Source: Trileptium ribeirensis | Taxonomy: Eukaryota; Nematoda; Enoplea; Enoplida; Thoracostomopsidae | DNA: 64,000 bases | Direction: 5' to 3' | Assembly (NCBI GenBank): GCA_030248225.1 | Contig: JASANE010018619.1 | Span: forward strand, 1-64,000 | Shown: one piece after another, positions 35,401 through 48,800 of the stretch | Numbering within the stretch: position 1 is the first letter of the stretch | Layout: the number at the start of each line of letters is the position of its first letter | The notes under the pieces: generated by a model | Database searches by the model: none | Told to the model about the DNA's origin: nothing | The model's input: only the letters and a program-made list of their open reading frames with translations | Made by a program: the position numbers and the translations under genes

Positions 35401-36992
35401 TGGAATTATGACATAACCAACTAGCTAACTTATTTTTGAATCAAATATTAACTAAAACAATTAAGATCACATGTATAATCAACATTGGCATTAGTTACTA
35501 ACGACCAAGCATCGTGGCAGAAAACTATGACTAACCCAACTAAAACAAAATTTTCTTAGGTATAGGTTAGCTAAGCTTAAAAACAAATGAAAAATATGCA
35601 AATTAGTTTGAGTTAAGATTTTAGGACGTTTAAGAAAAGAAAATTTAAGATAAAAGTTTTAAGTACCGATAAGTAAGTGAGAAAGTTAAAAACTCATTTT
35701 TAAGGTTTGGACCACTATAGCCTAGTAAAACCCCGACACCAACGACAAAACAAACTGGACATTAACGCCGTACAGCTCCGACGTTTCGCGTACCTATGTA
35801 ATTTCGATAAACAATTTTATGCCAAAAGTAAAATATATCATGAAAAATAAAATATAAATATTTAACCAATTTTTTTTAATTTAAGGTGGGGTAGCGTAGG
35901 TATTTTGTGTAACCCTGGTTATCAGACAAGCACATTACAGAGGTGCGCTTTTACGGTTTTTATTCTCGTAACAAGATCGTAAACAAAGCCAGTTTCGCAT
36001 TTTCACAGTGATTTGCCTAGCACTGGTGCTCATTCGTTTTGGCCTTTAACCGAACCGCAATATTCGTAGATTTTCTAATTTTGTCACTTTTCTTGGTCAG
36101 ACCTAAGAAGCTATAGGGCTTAGTAACCTTCACGAGATGTGTTCTGACCCCTGCCGATTGGTTGCCCACGTGTCTAGTATGTGGTGGGATCACTGTGTTC
36201 CCCGGGAAGGTTGACACTGACACATGCTATAATTTTCAACCGATGTTCCATATCATAATTTCACCCGGAAGTTGGCTAACTCATCATAATTGAAGAATGA
36301 ATTCATACATGGATTCCAACTCGTTAACGGTAGCCCCAGTATGCCAATAATCGTTGTGTAAGGTTTGGCTTAATCTTTAGTCGACCATGATTCTACTGCT
36401 ATTAATAATTAAATGTAGTTATTGTGATCCCTACAGGGTTCTGACAGTCCCCAAGTGTCTAATTTCAGACTCTTTGGTTATTAATTTGCTAATTGCGGAT
36501 TACAAATTTGAACAATGTATTTTTCTGCAGTAGATTTTAACCTACATTCTTGCTATCATGTCGATGAGCATTTTTCATTGATGATTTCGTGCATTTCTCT
36601 CACGATGCTTCAATCTCTCTATCATATTTGGTATTAGTTGTAATCCATACGCGTTAAGATTTGGATCGATTATCCACAGGCCGTAGCGCGGATAGCCCAC
36701 TAGCCCTGGCAGATAAAACACTTAGAACATGTAGCAGCGCCAGAGTGAGTAACAACGGAGGCCATGTTTGTTTCTTTAAATTTTATAATTCAACATATAT
36801 TCCTAAGGACAAGGATATTGCAGGCTTATGGTACCAACAATAACGAGACAATAAAGACGCGACACAATATCAATAGGTCACTACATAACCCAGTATATCG
36901 TTTTCGCGTTATTGTAATGTATCCTAAGACGTTATACTAGCGTCAGGCTCAAGCAAAGGGTAGCAGAGAACAACCACGATCTCAATGTACAT
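35401..36992. other. No gene seen; left flank of LTR element
   Basis: AT-rich sequence rich in AAAA/TTAAG words and then mixed sequence up to the LTR start. Short frames have no family resemblance. Confidence 0.4.
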
Positions 36993-38496
36993 TGTAACAG
37001 CCCAAATGTTATGAAAATGGTAGGATGCTTGAGAACACAAAAAGTCGTGAAAAAAAGAGGGAATGGACGACCGGATACCGGTGGAGTGTGGCTTCCATCT
37101 GAATTGATATAATAATGTAATGCTGTACTGGTTAATAAAAAATAAATCATTGTATTTCATTTGTATTCTACTCGTAAGGTCACACTCCACCGCCCGAAGG
37201 TGCCCGGGGTGATTTTGGCACCGAAATCGGAAAACAAGTATCAAGATTAGGGGTGTCCGGTCGGTCCTCGTGAAAGTACTGGTTGATGCCATGATATATA
37301 TATATCGCGTGTAAAATACTTTGTATAATCTGTATGTATCTTTTATGTACCGGACAGGTGTGCGTTTGGAGTGGCCGGAGTCGACGGATATCACTGGGAT
37401 TTTTGGGACTATAAAAAACGGTCATCCTGAGCCAGGTCCCAGCGCACACGCTGGGGGATTATCGTATTGATAGCTGCTGTGCGATTGGGTTGTTACGCGT
37501 CGCGTATATTCGGTATCTATGTATATGTTCATTGAATCATGGGATCAGAGGGTATCAGGACGGCTCAAAAAAATTTTTTCTTAGAGCAGGCCGAACAGAA
37601 TTTTGGCCTCCGAGAACCGAAATCGTGGGTGCTTTGGAGCACAAAATTTCTTAGATACTATTTTTGGGGTACAACACAAAAAAACTCAATTTTTGGGTTT
37701 ACTACTAAACTCATGGGAACGGGGGTGACTGAACCCTCTTAAGGACACTGCTGGGGTGTCAAATTGCCCCGGCGGGTCTTAAAATTTCGGATCCCCTAAA
37801 TACTTATGGACCCCCGAACGGGCGCTTAAGCCTCCAATTTTCCAGGTCCCAAAAAGCATCTAAAATAATCAAAACTCCCCGATTTTCGGAGCCCGGGACA
37901 CTTATCGGGTCCCACCTTAACCGTTTAACTGAAAACCGGGGCCGCCCACCCCCGCGGGTCCGCTCAGGATCCCCTGAACTTAGGTGGGACCCCAAAACTT
38001 TCATTTTTGGGCGCCTAAATCGGCCTCTAACAGGCCTCTCGTGGGAGGTACATCAGATTTCAAATTCTCATCAGTAGCCGGCCTGCCAGGGCATGATTCT
38101 GGTCCTGCCCCCGGCCGCCTACTGTTTTTCGTTCTTGAGATATCGGCAAAAATGTGCCGATATCCCTATGAGAAAACGGCGCCCTGAGCACCGTTATATT
38201 TGGTTCTCAAAATTTCGCCGCACCGACCAGCGGGCGGTTTTGTCTCCTTGGCAGTTATCGGCCACGTTTGTCTTGCTGCTGGCCATCTGTATTATTATGT
38301 GCCCGCTAGGGGCTGGCTTAGCATACATAGCAGGGCGGCAATAATATATATACATTGCAGCTACGTTGATGTTTTTCTCGCTTGATGTTGTTGTTATATT
38401 AGTATTGCTTCAAATATGTTATTGTTATGGTTATAATCTCAATAGTTTGAAATTTTTGGGTAGACGGCGAGAAAAAGGGCAGGGGGCCACTGTCAG

Positions 38497-38541
38497 TATA
38501 AAAGCAGATGGCCCGTTTTAAATACGGGACCAGTCGAGTCA
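38497..38541 (+). promoter_or_regulatory. LTR promoter: TATA box and initiator-like sites
   Basis: TATAAAAG at 38497-38504 is followed by CCAGTC (A at 38532) and TCAGT (A at 38541), both initiator-like, 35 and 44 bp downstream of the TATA start. The start of the R region is inferred from this and not shown by the sequence. The same arrangement is in the 3' LTR. Confidence 0.6.
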
Positions 38542-38776
38542 GTAGGGCTCGTAGAGCGGTCGGGTTTTGGCGGTTGTCGCCAGCGCTGTGTTTGTTGCTT
38601 TCGGTTTTTTCCTTTTTCTTTTCGTTTTTATGCCCTGGGGGGGAAGTCTCTTCACACTGCGGACGCGTGTGAAAGACCCGCCCCGTTTTCCAACTAGTTG
38701 CAATTTCTCGTTCGAGCATAGTACCAGGGACAGCCCTTGCGGGTGCTGTGGCGTCCAACGGATGCCTCGCGCTCCC

Positions 38777-38782
38777 GTAAGT
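38777..38782 (+). promoter_or_regulatory. Candidate splice donor in LTR leader RNA
   Basis: GTAAGT lies about 240 nt downstream of the putative transcription start. It could pair with the acceptors at 54391 and 55842 to give subgenomic mRNAs. Other weaker GT sites exist in the leader, so the choice is tentative. Confidence 0.3.
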
Positions 38783-39780
38783 GCTGCGCCCGCGCTGGGG
38801 GAAGAAGGGCTGAGTTCGGGACAGAGATGAGTAAAAACGGGGTCAAAATTTTGGAGAAAAAGGGGAAGGGGGAGTGCAGGTGTTCTCGACTGGTTCCCCG
38901 TCCGCCGGGTGATGTTTTGCAGGGCTCGGTGGACGTAGGTAGGCATTTTGCGAAATTTTCACATTTTTGAAATAGGCGAATGACACGTACCCGTTTAGCC
39001 GACGGGAGAGTTTCATTTTTACAAATTTTCGTAGGATCAACGAGTGTATCGCATCCGGGACTCACCTGGATGGACTCTTCTCACAGCGGACGCGTGGAAG
39101 AGGCCCACCCAGAGATTTTACTTTAAGCGCTTCAGAAAGTTTTCTCGCGTAGGCCTAAGCACTAAAGGGCAGCCCTTGTGGGTGCGGTGGCGTCCAGCGG
39201 ATGCCCCACGCTCCCACAAGTGCTGGGCCGCGCCTTATTAGTTAAGTCAAGCGAGTTCGAGTAAAAAAAAATTTCCTAGAAAGTGTTGGGGGTGTTTTAA
39301 ACCAAGAAATGTGTGAGGGTAGTTGGAGTGCCTCGAGGAGCACGTTACTAACGGGAAGCGAAATCAAGTCTAAGTTTCATCTAGTAAAATTTTGGGGTAG
39401 AGGGTTCCGCGTTTCTAAAAGGGCCCAAAGGAGCCCACAGAATGGCGTTTCCTCATCCCAACCTTAATCGGTAACGAAAGGGATCGCACAAATTCTTAAA
39501 AGGGGTGGGAAGATAATTTTAGGTTCAGGGTGGAAATCTTGGAAATTTATTGTGTTACGGGCCAGGTGTTGGACCCGCTTTTGTACCATATATGTATCGC
39601 AGTATATTGTTGTGCTGTTCTAATCGAGTGTGCCCGATTGGGCAATGTTTGTGGAGTGCCGAAAGGAAAAAATTTTAATACAAAAAGTAAACGGTTGAAG
39701 TGTGAACTTATTCTAAGCGATTTAGCAAACCTCATTAGACACTCATATCCGAGTAAATTCGCAGTTGGCCACCACAGTTA

Positions 39781-39786
39781 AATAAA
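39781..39786 (+). promoter_or_regulatory. Polyadenylation signal AATAAA in 5' LTR
   Basis: AATAAA, conserved at 60218-60223 in the 3' LTR, about 1.25 kb downstream of the TATA box. It would end the R region if used; the R region would then be unusually long. Confidence 0.4.
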
Positions 39787-40350
39787 CTGATAGGGTGACA
39801 CCCACACGCTCCCGCGTTTTCTCTCGTCTCTTTCGCTCGGTTTCCGGAACAAAACTTGGTCAATCCGTCCCCTCAAGATATTCAATTACTGATGACAGGC
39901 TAAGCCCCATTCACCACTCTTTCATCTAACCTAGTAACCTCAACCCAAGTACTGCCATCCAGGGGCCTGAGATTTTTTTGGGAAATTATTAAGCCTGTGT
40001 GACCCTTTAAGGTAAAGAAGCCTCACCGGTGGGAGGATTTCCCTAGGGCCTAGGTTCAGAAACCCCAGTGAAAGGTGAGGGAATAATGGGTCAGCCTTAT
40101 TACCTGTGAGCAGGCTTAGGGGATGACCCTCCCTCAGGGGGACCTCCATACCACTAGATACGTGGGCCACTATAGGGGCCAGGCGGAACACCCTGGTAAA
40201 CCCGCCGGCGGCCTACTAAGCTAAGCGGTTCCTATCGGTCTGACCATGGTCCACCGGGGAATCGTGTAAGCTGGGGTTGTCCGGGCACCACAGTGAATTT
40301 TGAGAGTGGTGCAGCTGGGATCCCTTAGGGCCAGAACTGGTCCTAGTACA

Positions 40351-41244
40351 TAAATTGAGTGGGGGCCACGCCGTGAGGCGTCAATAGGTTTTCAGGATAG
40401 GATTTTTTCCAATTAGTTATCGGACCTCTCGCATGCTTCAGCAATAACAATTAACTGACCCCATATCAACGACTTTAATTTGTTCCCGCCGGTATCAGGT
40501 AGTTGTGTTAGTCTCGGAGGTTGTTCCTTTTCGCTCCTTGGCCTGCGAGCCAAGACCGATTTTCTAAATTTTGTATACAATTGTGTTAGGTGCAAAATTG
40601 TAGGACCGTTGTTGTGCATTGTACTTAAATGTAAGATTCAACTTGTTCATAGTGCTGCTGGACGCGGTATGTTCTGGCTAGAACCTTTGCAGTTGTGTGA
40701 GCCTACATATCACCTTGTTGCTCGCAGGAACATGTATCATCAGTGAACATTGTGGCTCCGCTTCTATTTGTTTATCATTGGATTGTGGCCATTGTTCTAG
40801 GCATGTTGCTGTTATTATTTCTCAGGAATTGCCGCTATCGGATCAAGAGCTCTTACTAATAAATACTGTATCGTTATTCGGTGTTAGTCGCAAATCGCAA
40901 CGTCTTTACGCCAGTTCGAAACTGTCATTTCTGTAATTACATTGATCGTTATTTTGCCGACACATAACCCAAGGTTGGTCACTGAACTGTAGACGTTTGA
41001 TCTCGCAACAACGTTTTGACTATTTAGCGAAGCGAAAATTTTACACAACCAGATACATACCTAAGGAATAAGTACACGAGCATTTTAGGGAACTGAAATC
41101 TTGCTCAACAGTAGAGATTCCGCGGTAAAGAAAACACATATATCAATTTATATATTATATCATCCGTACCCACGTCAGACTGGGACCACGGACGCCACAC
41201 AAACTCAAAACAAATAGGGATTAATAACTAAATTCGGTTCAAAA
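40351..41244 (+). other. Leader between 5' LTR and main frame, with tentative primer-binding site
   Basis: No reading frame of note. TGGGGGCCACGCC begins at 40360, nine bases past the LTR, and has the TGG expected of a site pairing with a tRNA CCA end; the matching tRNA could not be identified. The main ATG at 41245 is preceded by TTCAAAA, a favourable A at -3. Confidence 0.45.
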
Positions 41245-42834
41245 ATGTCATTACCAGCAAGCGCAAATAGAACACCACTAAGCGGCGCAGCGGGAACAAC
41301 GAATGTAGGAAGTGGCGCTGCCACTACGGCTGGTAGTACAAATGCACCAGCTCCCACCGTTTCAGGAGACCCTCTAGTTGCAATTCTGCAGCAGTTGACG
41401 CAACGAACGACGACGGGTCCCATCATTCAAGTACGGGACATCCCACCATTTACAGGAGCCGACGGACAGGACTTTGAAGCCTGGTTGGCTACATATGACA
41501 ACTTGACTGACGCAAACGGGTGGACCCTGGACCAGAAATTGATCTGCTTTCCAACTGTTCTGAAGGGGGAAGCCCTCAAAATATATGAAAGCTTCCCCGA
41601 CTGTCAAAAGCAAACTTATGAAGCCCTTTGCTATAATATGGGTTTCATGTATTCATCATCGCAACGGGACGAGGACGCTTTAATAACGTTACGCATGCGA
41701 GTACAAGGGGAACACGAATCTGTTGCACTGTATGGACTTGACTTACAGAACCTTGTGGACAAAGCGTTCCCGGAGGTTGAGGGTGACCAACGTGACGCCT
41801 TGCTACAGAAATTTCTGCGACAAGGACTACGACGGGAATTAAAATCTAGCGTCATAGGAAAGACATACCCGTCCTTTAAGCACATGATGGACAAACTCAA
41901 ATATAAGGAGGACGCCATCTTAGCTTCTCGGAAAGAGGTAATAGGAATACCGGTCCGCAAGAGCAGCCGGTCCAAAACGGTAAACTGCATGTCACAAGGA
42001 GGTGAAAACACCCAACTCGTAGATCAAATCCGCGAAGCTTTGGACGAGAATAAACGCACTGCAGCCAGTAGCGACGCCACGATCGCCCGGCTTATTGATC
42101 TGCTAGATAAACGCACTGAACAGCACCAACTGAACGCGATGATGCAGAATAGTGTGACCCCGGCAGCCGGCGCTAACGCTATTCCAGCAGCACCTATTGG
42201 CAATCAGTGCTTTCGATGCGGTTTCATAGGACATTTTGCACGGGAATGCCCGTACTATCGAACTGACATGTACGACCCACTCCTAAATGAGTACACTCGC
42301 TTGTCTACACGCGCAGCCCCAGGCTACATGCAGAATACACCCGCACCTATTAACGGCTATCCTAGCGCACCCCCGCAGTACAGCAACCGCCCCCGATACC
42401 GAGTAATTGAGCACCGAGGAGCAGGTCGATCTTCGCGACGCGATGAGTGGAATCAACAGCGAGGACCTGTAGGGTACGGGCAGCAAGGATATTACCGCCC
42501 TGAACCTGCCCCAAATACATACGGAAACTATGGCCGAACAGAATACTATAACCGATCGCGTGGCCGCGATACAAACGGACCTAACAATTGGCACAGCGGC
42601 TATAATGCAGCACCTAACGCGCGTTACCCAGGCCCACCACAGCAATTGTCGGCCGAAGCAGCACCATTCCGCCCGCGTACACCTAGCAACGGCTGGAACA
42701 CCACAAATCAAGCAGGGGCAGCCCCTCGAGCCAGGCCTGCACAGGCACCTATGAGTCAAAATGAACAATCAGGTCGCCGCAACGCAGGAGTTATGTCAGT
42801 AACTCGAGCAGCTGACCCCGAGCTCGCGCATCGT
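41245..42834 (+). other. Gag segment of the polyprotein
   Basis: Residues 63-225 fit the retrotransposon Gag capsid fold: P-P-F-T-G...F-E-A-W, then L-K-G-E-A, then R-Q-G-L-R-R-E-L. A single CCHC zinc knuckle (C-x2-C-x4-H-x4-C) starts at C322, the nucleocapsid feature that binds genomic RNA. After it comes a Gly/Arg/Tyr/Pro-rich stretch (~370-520), probably disordered and RNA-binding. Confidence 0.88.
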
Positions 42835-45800
42835 TTAGATGTCATGCGACACGAAATGTCAACCTTGGAGGAACGCGCGGGAGCAGGTTTGAGTGCCCGA
42901 TCGGCACAAATTAACGCAATGATCACTAGAGACAGCGCAAAATACGCACATGAGGACCCAAATAGTGAAGTGGAAAACGAATGCCAGTGCGAATTTGAAC
43001 CCGAACCAACGCCATATCAACTGAATTTATTGCAAACGAACCGAACACCAGCAGGAGTATTGCCGCAAGCGACCAGGTCGTGGGGCGACAATGGAGACTA
43101 CAACGCAATTGACAGCGAACTAACTAAAACAGTAGAAGTAGGGCGTAACATGGAACAAATTAACTCTAAAACCGAACGGCGCTCGGTTTCACTGTCTCCG
43201 ACCCCTGGCGCGCAGGGTGTGACTCGTGACCCTGTGAGTAATGGTTGGCCAACCGACTTATATGTATATCCCAAAATGGAGTCAGCGCGAAGTGAAGAGT
43301 ACCGAGATACCGAGCAGAGGAGTGAGAGGGGAGGAGGAACCGAGAACCTAATGGAACCAAAGGAACCTAATGATCCTGATGTGCCGAGTGAGAAATATGG
43401 GAGGTGGCCGTTCGGACTTCGGGGGCCGATTAATAGGGCATCCGTGTCTAGCAATGACCCAAACGCTGGCACGTGTAACCCATCTCAGGCGGCTGCACAT
43501 CGGATGGAAACTAAGAACCTAGCGGATGGAGAACCTAGCGAACCTAATGGAATGGAACCTAGAGAGACGCCGTTCGGACTTCGGGGGCCGATTAATAGGG
43601 GTCGCGTGTCAGGTAATGGCTCTAACGCCGGCACGGTACAACCTGGGGAAGCGACTTTCCGTAGGCTTATTCAAAATTATACATGTGAAGCTGAACCAGA
43701 AGAACCTGCGGAGGAACTTGTGAACCTAATGGAACCTAGTGGACTTGCGGATACCGAGAACTTAGTGGAACCTAACCTAGCGGAACCTAATGGATGGAAT
43801 GGAGTACCGAGTAACCTAGCGGAAGGGAACCGAGAACCAAGGGAACTAAATGAACTTAACCGAGTGGATGCATCCGATACTAAACTGGCTCCCTCCAATT
43901 TAGGGCGGCCGTGTGAGGCCCCTGTAGCGTTTCAACCGACCGGGGAAGACCGTAAAGGACACTGGTCAGGTGCGATGGAGACCTTCGGGAAACGGGTCAG
44001 CCCGATTGTCCTAACTCCGTTCAAAATTCGAGAGCGTATGTGTACCCTAGATTCTTTAGAGGCCGGGGAAGACCGTAGAGGACACTGGCCAGGAGAAGGG
44101 AGGCGTTGGGAAGTGAGCTGTCCCGATGGCCCGAGCTCCGCTCAAAATTGTAATTTATATGTAGGATCAAACTCGTATAGAGCCCGATCCCTAAGTGTAG
44201 GGGCCGTGGGATCTGACCAGGTCGGAAACTGCGGTTTGAGTCTGTCGTGGTATAGTCGATCCAACCGGCAGGTGAGCATGTGTGCGTTCGAATGTGAGTC
44301 GGCCGGAACCGATGCCTCCAGCGTGTGTGTAGAACCGGGAGGAGAAGCTGTGCTGCTTGTGAGTGAAACGGGTTCCGAGCCACATGGAGACAAAACTGAG
44401 CCGAGTGCCGAAACTATTCCTGACGTAGTTGATCATGATAGTCGAGCGACAATGAACCCAACCTTGAGCGGTAAGGACGACGAAGTGGAACCGATTGAAC
44501 CAATGGAATTTTATACCGGACCGAAGGAACAAGCAAAACTTAACAGTGAACCAGAGGAACCAATAACTGCTAGCCTAAGCTCGAATATTATGATTGTGGA
44601 ACCTATGATACCTGAATTGGACATAAACGCCCGAGCAAGTAACCAAATCATGGAACAATTAGCAACACAACCGGAGATAGTGACCTGTTACATAAGTAGA
44701 GAAGCAGTAAAGGAAATTGGATATGGAACGACCGGATTGCCGGTCAACCTGATGGACATAATTGAACAAACACTGGCTACACCTAGATCATTGCGAATTA
44801 GGCCGCTTTGGAACCTCATTGACGTGAACCCCACTACCGAACTTAATGACGATCCGACAGCACAAGCTAAACAAGCCACGCATCCACTAAGTATACAAAC
44901 CAATACACAGCACAATCTTGATCTCGCGCTACGGAAGATATTTGCGAAGGGTCCTACTGAAGAAAAGGTAGAGCCCTTAATCCTACAGGGATTGCCCAAC
45001 GAGGAACGATTAATACTATTGGGACCGGACTCCGAATTCGCACCTACGATAATAACTTTGGGACCTGGGAAAGTGCCTCGCTATTCATTCATACCCCCTC
45101 GACTACGCCCGGGAAGAGAACAAGTACTCGCTAGGGCCTTATTTTATCGAAGAGTCATAGCTGTGTCGGAGCGGATTTGCCATGCCCACCAGTTGCTCAT
45201 GATCAGGGTAGCTGGAACGGCCCCACTGGAGCGACGGCGGGACGCTGCCGTTGTGTCCGGGCTGTTAGGGTTCGCATCTCCGTTCTTGCACACTATGGCC
45301 GGGATCCATGTCAGCAGTAGCATGGTGAGACACCTTGAAGGCTTGCTGGAATTAGTTGCCCGGGTGTTGAACTCAATGAGTATTACTGAGGCCATTACTG
45401 AAATATACCGTTCTCAGATTCCCATCCTTCAGACATGCCAGGCGTGCGAGGGACAACATAACACTAATTTTATGCCCACCCGTGGTTGTACTTTTGTCAC
45501 CTATCATGGCGAGTGGGACTATACGGGAAACTTATCTGCCGAGTATGGCATTGTTCGACGCAATGGAACTATCACCATCCAGCCAAGTCGTACATATGGG
45601 TTGCACACAGCTCCTGAGTTGACCGCATACAGGGAAGCTAATTTGGAATGGTTAGAAACTGTGACCAGTGCACCGTATTTGCTAGACTACCTCGTTACGG
45701 AATATGGCGAATCCGGTCCCATTGCACCGGTGCTGTCAATTGATCACATCGTATATGCAGTCATAGCGAATGCTATTTTTAAACAAGTAGACAGCGTGCA

Positions 45801-48800
45801 GAAACGCGAAGAACTGCTATACTTGAGACTATTGTGGCTGCGTCAGCCCGCACAAAATATCTGGCAAGCTGATCCGGACGACGACATGGACGCGGGCTCG
45901 ATTGTCAACCCGGACGCGGACATAACATTCATTGACGAGGAGGAGCTCGAGAGCGAGTTGAGTACAGCGCCCAGTGATATGAGCGAGGACGAATTTAACA
46001 TACCCGCTATCGTAACGCTCGATTCAGACGACGTGGTTTCTGACCTCGACTCACCTTCGGACAATGACAATCTCGAGGACGAACCGTACGCGGACACAGC
46101 TGAGGATGGCCGAGTAATACTGACCAGGTCGGTACGGCCCTTCTCAAACAGACTAAGCCGACGATATATAGCAGCTGCAGAATTGTGGAGCCGAGGGATT
46201 AGATTCGTGGGATTAGTAATTTTCCTGCTTATCGTTCAACAAATGGGTCAGACCCAGGCAATCGCCACGCCATTTTCGGACCAGGTAGCACGTTTAGGAG
46301 CCATGGTTAACCAACAAGTGGGGACCCTAATCGAACCACAGGGTCTGGTAATAACCGCCGCGCGATCCACTTTTCTACCGATCGTTTTGCGATTGTCCTT
46401 AGATGGGTTGCAACCGAGCAGGCAAGCAACCGGTATGGCGTGGTGTGTCTACACCCCCAGGGGTAAACCATGCCTGGGGAACTGTTGCCCCAACCCGAAT
46501 TGTACTACCATGCCGGATCTACAGCGTAAAATTCAAGAGTTGGAGCGAGAACTAAGGAGCACATATCAAGGTGTGCTAGATACAAGTTATTATATGGCTC
46601 TAATGCGTGAATATTGCGAGGCGAATGTTCATTTTTGTGAAGAGCCCAAGGCTCGTAAGAAAAGATTTCTCGCTGCCCTAGCCGGAGCTGCTGGCGTAGT
46701 TACAGGATTTTTAGGAGTAGGGGTAGCTTTTACAAATGCAGTGCACCTAAAGGACCTGAATAAACAGGTGATAGCATTATCCAAGGAAATGCGAAACACT
46801 TACAGTGTGGCCCAGGGCAACTCGCGAGCAATTTTGAAATTAACACGCGCCAATGAGGAACTTTACTCCTTCTTGCACCATGAAATGCAGGAAGTGGTTG
46901 GCATGATAGAACAGGTTAGGTGCCAGGAACAACGCTACGTGACCGAGGTACACCGCGAATTGGTAAATCACATGTTTCGCACTAGCCTGCGCTCTTCGGT
47001 CGACGCCGTCATGGAAGCCATGATGAGCGGGCAACTATCACCGAAGGTAGTGGATGCCGCGACACTAAAGCGTCTATTCGAAAAGGATCCAAGAATAGGG
47101 CAAACCATACTACTACGCGAACCGGCGCTAGCTTACCAATTTGGACAAATTTACCCAGTGCATATTGACCTGGGTACGTTCAAGTTTGCATTCATCCTAA
47201 GGGTACCGCTAGTCACGTCGGACGACGTCCGGCCTTACTTTCGGATATACAACGTTGGTTGGAACGTACCAGAACGTAGCGCACACATGAGACTACCTCT
47301 GCCGGAATATGCCACGCGAGTAGAACAGGCCCGATATGAGGTGTTGAACCTGCACGCATGCAACACGCGACCTGGTATTGCTTTTTGTGAAGTTCACGCT
47401 TTGGCCACCGACCATTCTTCACGTTGTTTGGATTGGATCATTATGGGCGAAGATGCTCCGGAAGACACACGCCGCATATGCAGGAACAGCGCGTTGGTTG
47501 GACCAATGGTCAACCATACCGACGTGTACACCACCGCACAAGGGGTACTAATTCGAACCGCTGAGCCCAAAGCCGTGGTCTCCAAGCAAAAGCACCTCAG
47601 CCATGTTACGCGCGGGGAAACCATTATGATACCCGAAAATGGAGTGCTATGGCTATCGCACAGCAATTACACCCAACTAGTGGTCGGACCACTAATGCTC
47701 GCTAGCACATTAGACGCTCAGGAGGTCACCGTTAACATCGGACCTAATATCACCATACATGACTTCCCAGATATTCCTCTTCGACCCATCACTTGGAGCT
47801 CATTAGAACACGCCAAGGCTACCAACTTACAGGTCCAACGGATAGCCGACGAGCAGTTGAAGAAGGTGATCGACTTCCCATACATTACGACAACGGGCGT
47901 AGCTCCTTACCTGTGGATGCTCGTTGTGTTAGTAATTGTAGGTATAGGGGCAATAATTTACTTCAGGAAGAAAGCAGGTTTCTGCCCGAAATGCATACGG
48001 GGACGCTTACAACGCTGGTGGCAACAACGACCATGTGGCCAGACAAACCCGAAGAGGCTTGAGTTGAACATCAAAACCGGGAACGAGTATGGTACTCCAG
48101 ACGCAGTCCGACCGGCAGTTTCAGCTCCAGCCGCGCCCACGGAGCACCTGGAATTGCGGACATTGAGCCCTCGTCGATCGGCTCGACTAAATAACCCCAA
48201 TGAGGATGAGGACGTTGTTCTGGTGGAACCTACGGAACTATTTGCAGTATCCGAGCGTGCCCAACGTAGAGGACATCGCACAGTATCTTACCACCGGCAA
48301 GTCAATGCCATGCAGCACATAGACGCACCGTTACTCATTAACGCTTTCATTTACCGGACACCGGTACTCACGTTGATCGATACAGGCGCGGACGTCTCTA
48401 TCGTATCACAACATTTGGTGAATAAGCTAGGCCTTCAGCCCCGCCCAGACGACTCGACGCGGATAGTATCGGCCACCAAACAGGAATTAGCACTGGACGG
48501 TAGCATAAGTGTACCCTTATCGATTGGACCTATCAAGGTGCAAACGGAATTCTTCGTTACCCAAACCGCTCCGTACCATTGCATTTTAGGAACCAATTTC
48601 TTGTCGCAGCTGCCAAAATGCATCATAAATTTCCGCGAGCGCTGTCTAGAAATTGGCATAGACGAGGAAGAAGCTAAAATACCCTTCGCAGGCTTAGAGC
48701 GCTATGACCCACCCTTAATAGCAGTGATGTGCAGAAAACTCACCACTATAGAACCAAACACAGAAACATTTATCAACGCCATCCCCGAAATTGCTGACAC

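Larger units (their letters stand above)
36993..40350 (+). repeat. 5' LTR, 3358 bp
   Basis: Starts TG at 36993 and ends CA at 40350; beyond both points it diverges from the 3' copy. It contains a TATA-type promoter near 38497, a candidate splice donor GTAAGT at 38777-38782 and AATAAA at 39781. A diverged internal duplication links 38641-38807 with 39066-39237 (both with GCGGACGCGTG and GGTGGCGTCCA-like blocks). Compared with the 3' LTR it has 599 extra bases at 39011-39609 and a different, longer stretch at about 37365-37575. Confidence 0.93.

Noticed and set aside
38093..38344. 83-codon frame with an identical partner at 59127-59378, and other frames shared between LTRs
   Set aside because: Repeated only because the LTRs are duplicated; no start context, domain or codon bias supports a gene.
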